Below are positions 58,733-64,000 of a stretch of 64,000 nt of DNA, piece by piece (the stretch's first letter is position 1; the number at the start of each line of letters is the position of its first letter). Under the pieces are notes generated by a model, which saw only the letters and a list, made by a program, of their open reading frames with translations, did no database searches and was not told the DNA's origin. Position numbers and translations under genes: made by a program. The stretch is from Brevundimonas sp. PAMC22021 (lineage in GTDB: Bacteria > Pseudomonadota > Alphaproteobacteria > Caulobacterales > Caulobacteraceae), in contig NZ_CP080376.1 of the NCBI RefSeq assembly GCF_019443405.1, positions 2,294,001 through 2,358,000 on the forward strand, given 5' to 3'.

Positions 58733-59938
58733 TCAGACGCGTTCGATGACGGTGGCGGTGCCCATGCCGCCGCCGATGCACAGGGTCACCAGCGCGGTCG
58801 ACTTGTCCGATCGCTCCAGCTCGTCCAGCACCACCGAGGTGATCATGGCGCCGGTGGCGCCCAGCGGATGGCCCATGGCGATGGCGCCGCCGCACACGTT
58901 GATCTTGTCGTGCGGAATGTCCATCGCCTGCATGTAGCGCAGCACCACGGCCGCAAAGGCTTCGTTCAGCTCCCACAGGTCGATGTCGGCGGTGGTCATG
59001 CCGAGGCGGTTCAGCAGCTTCCTGGACACGTACTCGGGTCCGGTCAGCATGATCGACGGCTCCGAACCGATCGAGGCCGCGCCCTTGATGCGTGCGCGGG
59101 GCTTCAGGCCCAGCGCCTGGCCCGCTTCCAGCGAGCCGATCAGCACGCCGGCCGCGCCGTCGACGATGCCCGAGGAATTGCCCGGCGTGTGTACGTGCTT
59201 GACCCGCTCGACCTCGGGGTAGCGCTGGTTGATCACCGCATCGAACGCCATCTCGCCCATCATGGCGAAGGAGGGGTTGAGGCCGCCCAGCGTCTGCATG
59301 TCGGTGTTCGGACGAATGGTCTCGTCATGGTCCAGGCGCACCAGCCCCAGCTGATCCTTGACCGGCACCACCGACTTGCTGAACCGCCCCTCGGCCCACG
59401 AGCGGTCCGACCGCTTGTGGCTTTCCACCGCATAGGCGTCCACGTCGTCGCGGCTGAAGCCGTACTTCGTCGCGATCATGTCCGCGGACACGCCCTGCGG
59501 CACGAAGTAGGTCGGAAAGGCCGACGACGGGTCGGTCGGCCAGGCGCCCATGTCCGAGCCCATCGGCACGCGGCTCATGACCTCGACGCCGCCGCCGACG
59601 GCGAAGTCCGCCTCGCCCGCCTTGACCTTGGCCGCCGCCATGTTCACCGCCTCGAGCCCCGAGGCGCAGAAGCGGTTGATCTGGACGCCCGCCGTCTCTT
59701 GCGACCAGCCGGCGGCCAGAACCGCCGTGCGCGCGATGTCGGCGCCCAGTTCGCCCACCGGCGTCACGCAGCCCAGCACCACGTCATCGACCTTGCGGGT
59801 GTCCAGCGCGTTGCGGTCGCGCAGCGCCTCCAGCACCTGGGTCGCCAGCGACAGGCCGGTGATCTCGTGCAGCGAGCCGTCCTTCTTGCCCTTGCCGCGC
59901 GGCGTGCGGACGGCGTCGTAGATGTAGGCGTCAGCCAT
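58733..59938 (-). CDS. fadA: Acetyl-CoA acyltransferase (thiolase)
   Basis: A 401-residue thiolase that cleaves 3-ketoacyl-CoA in the last step of beta-oxidation. The catalytic Cys is in [15 protein letters not shown], with [23 protein letters not shown] and CIGGGMG providing the remaining active-site residues. The first residues ([17 protein letters not shown]) and length are typical of the FadA group rather than PhaA. The ATG at 59938 has AAGGAAG nearby. It is the first gene of the operon with the FadB-like protein, behind a palindromic operator candidate. Confidence 0.95.
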   Translation of the reverse strand: MADAYIYDAVRTPRGKGKKDGSLHEITGLSLATQVLEALRDRNALDTRKVDDVVLGCVTPVGELGADIARTAVLAAGWSQETAGVQINRFCASGLEAVNMAAAKVKAGEADFAVGGGVEVMSRVPMGSDMGAWPTDPSSAFPTYFVPQGVSADMIATKYGFSRDDVDAYAVESHKRSDRSWAEGRFSKSVVPVKDQLGLVRLDHDETIRPNTDMQTLGGLNPSFAMMGEMAFDAVINQRYPEVERVKHVHTPGNSSGIVDGAAGVLIGSLEAGQALGLKPRARIKGAASIGSEPSIMLTGPEYVSRKLLNRLGMTTADIDLWELNEAFAAVVLRYMQAMDIPHDKINVCGGAIAMGHPLGATGAMITSVVLDELERSDKSTALVTLCIGGGMGTATVIERV

Positions 59939-60021
59939 GGTGCGTTCTTCCTTGTCTGCCTCTCCTGTCGCCGCACGGCGAAGGCGAGGGTCCGGTTGCG
60001 AAACCTGGCCGCCAAGAGCCC

Positions 60022-60044
60022 TACGTTTACGTCAACGTCAAGTA
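60022..60044. promoter_or_regulatory. ACGT-centred palindrome upstream of the thiolase operon
   Basis: On the minus strand this reads TTGACGTTGACGTAAACGTA, an imperfect palindrome around ACGT, 84-106 bases upstream of the fadA start. It includes a TTGACG that could be a -35 box. ACGT-containing palindromes of this kind have been reported for MerR-family LiuR-type and other fatty-acid and branched-chain regulators in proteobacteria. The match is by eye, and no such regulator gene is in the window. Confidence 0.45.
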
Positions 60045-60075
60045 AGAAGGCGCGTGATCGAAAACGCGATTCTAA

Positions 60076-60303
60076 TCAGCGATCAGTCAGCGGACTGGCC
60101 CCGCCCGTGATGCGGCATACATAGTCGCGCGCCGGCTGGGCGGATTGGGAGCCCGTGGGCTGGAGAATGCCGTCGCGGGCGCGGCAGTCGGCCTCCAGCC
60201 TGTCATACTCGGCCTGATAGCGATTGGGCCCGCCGGTGCTGGCGCAGGCGGCAAGCATCGCCAGACCGGCGATCACAAGCATCGGACGGACCGTGGACTT
60301 CAT
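60076..60303 (-). CDS. Small lipoprotein of unknown function
   Basis: A 75-residue lipoprotein. MKSTVRPMLVIAGLAMLAAC gives Cys20 as the lipidation site; ACASTGG is a common small-lipoprotein start. The mature part has a helical YQAEYDRLEADCRARDG stretch and a C-terminal cysteine (YVCRITGG), so a disulfide between two Cys is possible. GGAGG lies eight bases before the ATG. It is a monocistronic gene by position. Many Caulobacterales genomes encode similar short entericidin-like or structural lipoproteins, but I cannot name the family. Confidence 0.7.
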   Translation of the reverse strand: MKSTVRPMLVIAGLAMLAACASTGGPNRYQAEYDRLEADCRARDGILQPTGSQSAQPARDYVCRITGGASPLTDR

Positions 60304-60359
60304 TATGACAACCTCCATTGGTCAGACCTAACGCACCGGCGCCGCAAGGCGATCCGGGG

Positions 60360-61601
60360 TCAGGAGGCGACGGACAGTCGAACCAGCTTGCCGTCGTCCT
60401 GATCCGTGATGACCCAGACCGCGCCGTCGGGCGCCACCGCCACGTCGCGGATGCGCTCGCCCAGATCGGTCAGCAGCCGCTCCTCGCCCACCACCCGGTC
60501 GTTCTCTATCACCAGCCGCGCCAGCTGCTTGTCCTTCAGCCCCGCCACCAGCAAGTCGCCGTCCCAGCCCGGGAACATGGCGCCCTGATAGAAGGCGGCC
60601 CCGCCCGGCGCGATCACCGGATCCCAATAGTAGACCGGCTGCTCCGTGCCTTCGCGCGCCGTGACCCAGGTGCCGGGCTGGCCGTTGTATTCGATGCCGT
60701 ACGACACCTCGGGCCAGCCATAGTTGGCGCCCGGCTTCTCCAGGTTGATCTCGTCGCCCCCGCGCGTGCCGTGCTCGATGGTCCAGACCGCGCCGTTCGG
60801 CTGCACCGCCACGCCCTGCACGTTCCGGTGGCCGAAGCTGAAGATTTCCGGCCGCGCGCCGTCTCGGCCGACAAAGGGATTGTCCTGCGGGATGGTGCCA
60901 TCCGCATTGATGCGGATAGTCTTGCCCATGTGCGAGTTCAGGTCCTGCGCCTGCGGCCGCATCGGCTTGTCCGACCGCTCGCCCAGGGTGATGAACAGAT
61001 GGCCCTGGCCGTCGAACGCCAGCGACGAGCCGAAATGCTTGTCGCCGTCATAGGTCGGCTGGGCGCGGAAGATCACCTGGACGTTTTCGACGCGCGCGCC
61101 GTCGTCCGACAGCCGCCCGCGCGCGACGGAGGTGGCGTTGCCGCTTTCGCGCGGCTCGGCATAGCTCCAGTAGACCATGCGGTCGCGGGCGAACTCGGGG
61201 CTGATCGCCACGTCCAGCAGGCCACCCTGACCACGCGCATCGACGCGGGGCAGACCCTGCACCGGCGCGCTGATCTGCCCTTCGCCCGTGACGATCCGCA
61301 GCCGTCCCGGCTTTTCCGTCACCAGCCAGCGGCCGTCCGGCATCATCGCCAGGCCCCACGGATGCTCGAGCCCGGAGGCGACCACCCGGTGCATCAGCGC
61401 CTGGTCGGTGCGCGCCGCCGGCGCCCGGGTCTGGCCCTCGAAGGCGGGACGCTGGTCCGGCGCATTGGCCGCCCGCGTCTCCAGCGGCGCTCCGCGAGAG
61501 GCAGGGGCCTCGCCGGATTTGCCGGGCGCCTCCCCGCTGGCGCCGCAGGCTGCGGCCAGAACGATCAGCGAGGTCGAGGCGGCGGCGGCGATCAGGCGCA
61601 T
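60360..61601 (-). CDS. PQQ-type soluble aldose sugar dehydrogenase lipoprotein
   Basis: A 413-residue lipoprotein with a six-bladed beta-propeller of the soluble glucose/aldose sugar dehydrogenase family (YliI/Asd-like). The signal MRLIAAAASTSLIVLAAAC gives a lipidated Cys19. Motifs include GLEHPWGLAMMPDGRWLVTE, KPGRLRIV, GQGGLLDVAISP, the FSFGHRNVQGVA loop with its catalytic-type His, EHGTRGGDEINLE and PGANYGWPEVSYG. The family oxidises aldoses in the periplasm with PQQ. A calcium- and PQQ-binding role is inferred. The gene follows the small lipoprotein gene on the same strand, 56 bases apart. Confidence 0.93.
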   Translation of the reverse strand: MRLIAAAASTSLIVLAAACGASGEAPGKSGEAPASRGAPLETRAANAPDQRPAFEGQTRAPAARTDQALMHRVVASGLEHPWGLAMMPDGRWLVTEKPGRLRIVTGEGQISAPVQGLPRVDARGQGGLLDVAISPEFARDRMVYWSYAEPRESGNATSVARGRLSDDGARVENVQVIFRAQPTYDGDKHFGSSLAFDGQGHLFITLGERSDKPMRPQAQDLNSHMGKTIRINADGTIPQDNPFVGRDGARPEIFSFGHRNVQGVAVQPNGAVWTIEHGTRGGDEINLEKPGANYGWPEVSYGIEYNGQPGTWVTAREGTEQPVYYWDPVIAPGGAAFYQGAMFPGWDGDLLVAGLKDKQLARLVIENDRVVGEERLLTDLGERIRDVAVAPDGAVWVITDQDDGKLVRLSVAS

Positions 61602-61712
61602 GGGCTTTAGGTCTCCAGGAACGATGCTCGGGCGCAAACGAGCACAGGCGCGACGGCGTTCCAAGCCCCGGCCCATCGCGCGCAAACGCCGCAGCCGCTA
61701 GGGTCGCCGCCG

Positions 61713-62573
61713 ATGCTGACCACCCGCTTTGCACCTTCGCCGACCGGCCGACTGCACAAAGGCCACGCCTTTTCCGCCCTGACCGCCTGGCGCGCGGCGC
61801 GGGATACCGGCGGGCGTTTCCTGCTGCGCATCGAGGACATCGACCCGACCCGCTGCCGGCCCGAGTACGAGGCCGCCATTCTGGAGGATCTCCACTGGCT
61901 GGGTCTCGACTGGGACGGGCCCGTACGCCGCCAATCGGAGCATCTCGACGACTACGCCCGCGTGCTGTCCGATCTCGAAGCGCGGGGCCTGCTTTACCGC
62001 TGCTTTCGCACCCGCAAGGAGATCCTCGACGCCATCGGCGACGCCCCGCACGGAGCGGCCGAAGCTGTTCGCCCCGGACCGCACTCGGCTGACGAAGAAG
62101 CGCGCCTGCTGGAGGAAGGCCGCCCCTTCGCCTGGCGGCTGTCCCTCGACCGCGCCCGCGAAGCCATCGGCGAAGACGCCTGGCGTTCCCTCGCCTTCAC
62201 CGAGGACGGCGCCGGCCCGAACGGCGAGACCGGTCGCATCTCGGTCCGGCCGGAAACCGCCGGCGATGTCGTCCTGGGCCGCAAGGACACCGGCGTCGCC
62301 TACCACCTCGCCGTGACCCACGACGACGCCGTGCAAGGCGTCACTCACGTCATCCGCGGCCAGGATCTGTTCGAAGCCTCCCACATCCAGCGCCTGATCC
62401 AGACCCTGATGGACTGGCCAGAACCCCGCTACCGCCACCACCCCCTGCTGACCGACGCCTCCGGCCGCCGCTACGCCAAGCGCGACCGATCGATGACCCT
62501 GGCGGAGCTGCGCAACAGCGGCGTCAGCGCCGCAGATCTGCGCGCAGAACTCGGCTTCAGCTCCGGCGGCTGA
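61713..62573 (+). CDS. gluQ: Glutamyl-Q tRNA(Asp) synthetase
   Basis: GluQ-RS attaches glutamate to queuosine in the anticodon of tRNA(Asp). The 286-residue protein has the HIGH-like motif FAPSPTGRLHKGHAFSAL, RIEDIDPTR, GLDWDGP and the YAKRDRSMTLAELR KMSKS-like region near the end, with no anticodon-binding domain. The zinc-binding cysteines of the Escherichia coli enzyme are mostly gone: the CxC is CFR (YRCFRTRKE), and the following APHGAAEAV has no cysteine. Its end overlaps the convergent TIGR02186 gene by 17 bases. Confidence 0.95.
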   Translation: MLTTRFAPSPTGRLHKGHAFSALTAWRAARDTGGRFLLRIEDIDPTRCRPEYEAAILEDLHWLGLDWDGPVRRQSEHLDDYARVLSDLEARGLLYRCFRTRKEILDAIGDAPHGAAEAVRPGPHSADEEARLLEEGRPFAWRLSLDRAREAIGEDAWRSLAFTEDGAGPNGETGRISVRPETAGDVVLGRKDTGVAYHLAVTHDDAVQGVTHVIRGQDLFEASHIQRLIQTLMDWPEPRYRHHPLLTDASGRRYAKRDRSMTLAELRNSGVSAADLRAELGFSSGG

Positions 62574-63363
62574 ACAGGCGCGAGGCGCCGTAACCGGTCA
62601 GGGCGGCGAGCAGGACGCACAGCACGCCATAGGTCCAGGGCTGGCGGTGGGCGAAGTCGTAGATGTCGCGCTCGAGCCCGACCTTCTCGACCGTCAGGGT
62701 CAGGTTAGAGACCGACGCCGGTTCGCCGTCCTGGAACAGCCACACCTCGGCGTGGTAACGCCCGACGGGGGCCACGGCCGGTAGTTCGACCTCGGCGCGG
62801 AACAGGCCGCGATCCACGAAGCTGACGCCCTGCGGATCGGTGTTGTAGAGGGCGGCCGCCTCTCGCAGGCGGATCACGGCGCGGCGCCAGTCGAGGTAAT
62901 CCTCGCCCAGGCGGCTGACCACCACGTCGCGCACGCCGTAGCGGGTGACGGTGCGGCTTTCCTCCGGCGCCTGGATGCGCAGGTGATCGACGCCGACCCC
63001 CAGGCGACGCAGCTGGCCGAAGTCGGCGATGTCGGACAACGGTCGGGTCGAGGCCGTCATGTAGAAGCCGGGGGCGCCCTCGAACAGCACGGGCCGGCTG
63101 TTCAGCCAGACGCCGAGGGTCCGCACCTTTCGCACCAGGCGCACCGGCGCATCGGGGCCGCGCACCACCACAACCACGTCGGTCGGCTGGTCGCTGGGGT
63201 TGAACACCGCGCCGTACAGCACGATGGAGGCGCCGCGAAAGCTGGAGTCCACATGCACCCTCGCCTCGGTCAGGGCGGCGGCCACGCGCAGGTCATCGGT
63301 GGTGGCGACCGAACGCTCGGGCGGCGGCGCCTCGACGGCGGGCGGCGGCAGGGCCTGCATCAT
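62557..63363 (-). CDS. TIGR02186-family membrane protein
   Basis: A 268-residue protein of the alphaproteobacterial family TIGR02186, usually next to a TSUP exporter. One transmembrane helix lies near the C-terminus (about residues 243-262, TYGVLCVLLAALTGYGA), with most of the protein forming beta strands, presumably outside (AVFNPSDQPTDVVVVVRGP; VGRYHAEVWLFQDGEPASV). A cleavable signal is not obvious in the N-terminus as read from the ATG at 63363, which overlaps the exporter stop by one base (TGATG). Family members usually have a signal peptide, so the true start may lie upstream within the exporter gene. Confidence 0.82.
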   Translation of the reverse strand: MMQALPPPAVEAPPPERSVATTDDLRVAAALTEARVHVDSSFRGASIVLYGAVFNPSDQPTDVVVVVRGPDAPVRLVRKVRTLGVWLNSRPVLFEGAPGFYMTASTRPLSDIADFGQLRRLGVGVDHLRIQAPEESRTVTRYGVRDVVVSRLGEDYLDWRRAVIRLREAAALYNTDPQGVSFVDRGLFRAEVELPAVAPVGRYHAEVWLFQDGEPASVSNLTLTVEKVGLERDIYDFAHRQPWTYGVLCVLLAALTGYGASRLFSRRS

Positions 63364-64000
63364 CAGTCCGACACCCCCGGCGCGAACAGGAAGACATCGG
63401 AGGGCTCAACGAACAGGCCCAGGCCCATCTGCAATCCGACCAGCAGCACGATCAGGCCCAGCAGGGCCCGCAACTCTTCGCCCCGGAACCGCCCGGAAAA
63501 GCGCGCGCCCGCCTGCGCGCCCACCACCCCGCCCAACAGCAGGATGGTGGCGAGCACAATGTCCACCGTCTGGTTGCGTCCGGCCTGAAGCACGGTGGTG
63601 ACGGCGGTGGTGATGATGATCTGGAACAGGCTGGTGCCGACCACCACGCCCGCCCGCATCCGCAGCACATAGAGCATGGCCGGCACCAGGACAAAGCCGC
63701 CGCCCACCCCCATGATGGCCGACAGCACGCCTGCGAACACGCCCAGGCCGAACGGCGGAATGGCGCTGATGTAAAGGCCCGAGCGTGGGAACTTCATCCG
63801 CAACGGCAGGCCGTATAGCCACAGAGGGCGGCGCCGCTCCTTGCGCGGTGCGGTGATCCCCCGTCGCCGGCGGATGATCTCCGTCAGGCTTTCGCGCAGC
63901 ATCAGCGTGCCGATCACGCCCAGGAACAGCAGGTATGAGATCGCCACCACCAGATCGGCCTGGCCCAGCAGGCGCAGGTAGCGGAACAACTCGACCCCCA
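63363..64000 (-). CDS. TSUP/TauE-SafE family membrane exporter (cut by window end)
   Basis: The C-terminal ~212 residues of a multi-spanning protein of the TauE/SafE (TSUP) family, continuing off the right edge. Family motifs include FGLGVFAGVLSAIMGVGGGF (the second conserved half-repeat), GTSLFQIIITTAVTTVL and GAQAGARFSGRFRGEELRALLGL. TSUP proteins export sulfite, sulfonates or other small organic acids; the substrate is not evident here. The start lies outside the window. It is coupled to the TIGR02186 gene, a pairing seen in many alphaproteobacteria. Confidence 0.85.
   Translation of the reverse strand, partial: GVELFRYLRLLGQADLVVAISYLLFLGVIGTLMLRESLTEIIRRRRGITAPRKERRRPLWLYGLPLRMKFPRSGLYISAIPPFGLGVFAGVLSAIMGVGGGFVLVPAMLYVLRMRAGVVVGTSLFQIIITTAVTTVLQAGRNQTVDIVLATILLLGGVVGAQAGARFSGRFRGEELRALLGLIVLLVGLQMGLGLFVEPSDVFLFAPGVSD

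Noticed and set aside
57084..58937. A 617-codon plus-strand open frame opposite the fadB-like gene
   Set aside because: The minus-strand reading gives a clean crotonase-dehydrogenase protein. The plus-strand frame is a Gly/Ala/Arg/Asp artefact.

Overview
The window is high-GC DNA, densely packed, with many ATGA/GTGA/TGATG stop-start overlaps and several TTG or GTG starts. Gene content points to an alphaproteobacterium of the Caulobacterales, most like Brevundimonas or a relative: a fused CysNC, a TPR-containing surface glycosyltransferase set, a TIGR02186-TSUP pair, an AGE-fused mannose-1-phosphate guanylyltransferase and a short DapD-HAD-ArgB operon. The genus is an inference. I found no rRNA, tRNA, IS element, prophage or CRISPR array.

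Layout. 1-4.7 kb: the tail of an unknown gene with a hairpin terminator, a membrane histidine kinase without a receiver domain, then (minus strand) argB, a HAD phosphatase, dapD and a prepilin peptidase. 4.8-8.4 kb: a GT4 glycosyltransferase and two different sulfotransferases. 8.4-10.4 kb: a strongly expressed-looking gene for an exported 507-residue protein of no recognised family, with its own promoter, a 5' leader stem and a strong terminator. 10.4-22 kb: a nearly complete type II secretion system (GspC, D, E, F, G, H, I, J, K, L, M, with the peptidase GspO at 1.5 kb), split into four blocks of alternating orientation and with a methyltransferase gene wedged between gspE and gspF. 22-34.7 kb: a cell-wall hydrolase, a 1236-residue double glycosyltransferase, the complete dTDP-L-rhamnose set rfbCBDA, and a capsule-type ABC exporter operon (methyltransferase, permease, KpsE-like protein, ATPase, unknown protein).

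34.8-43.3 kb: putA, an 829-residue TPR/GT2 protein, a PhyH-type dioxygenase, an Lrp regulator that may be the putA activator, and a GT4 enzyme. 43.3-49.5 kb: cysD-cysNC (making PAPS), glmS and glmM. 49.5-52.1 kb: a beta-helix protein and two lipoproteins in an overlapping operon, one of which looks like an acid phosphatase that has lost its catalytic residues, plus a small acidic protein. 52.2-56.5 kb: a luciferase-like oxidoreductase, the ManC-AGE fusion, an aldo-keto reductase and a palindromic intergenic repeat. 56.5-64 kb: a fadB/fadA-type beta-oxidation pair behind a palindromic operator candidate, a small lipoprotein, a PQQ-type sugar dehydrogenase, a GluQ-RS lacking its usual zinc cysteines, and a TIGR02186-TSUP exporter pair cut by the window edge.

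How the parts may fit. Precursor synthesis (dTDP-rhamnose, GDP-mannose, UDP-GlcNAc precursor, PAPS), assembly and decoration (GT4, GT2, methyltransferases, sulfotransferases, dioxygenase) and export (KpsM/T/E-like) are all present, so a rhamnose-containing and probably sulfated and methylated surface polysaccharide is a reasonable hypothesis. The abundant exported protein and the rearranged T2SS in the middle of this region are the best candidates for something not yet described. No function here has been tested by search or experiment; all calls rest on reading the sequence.
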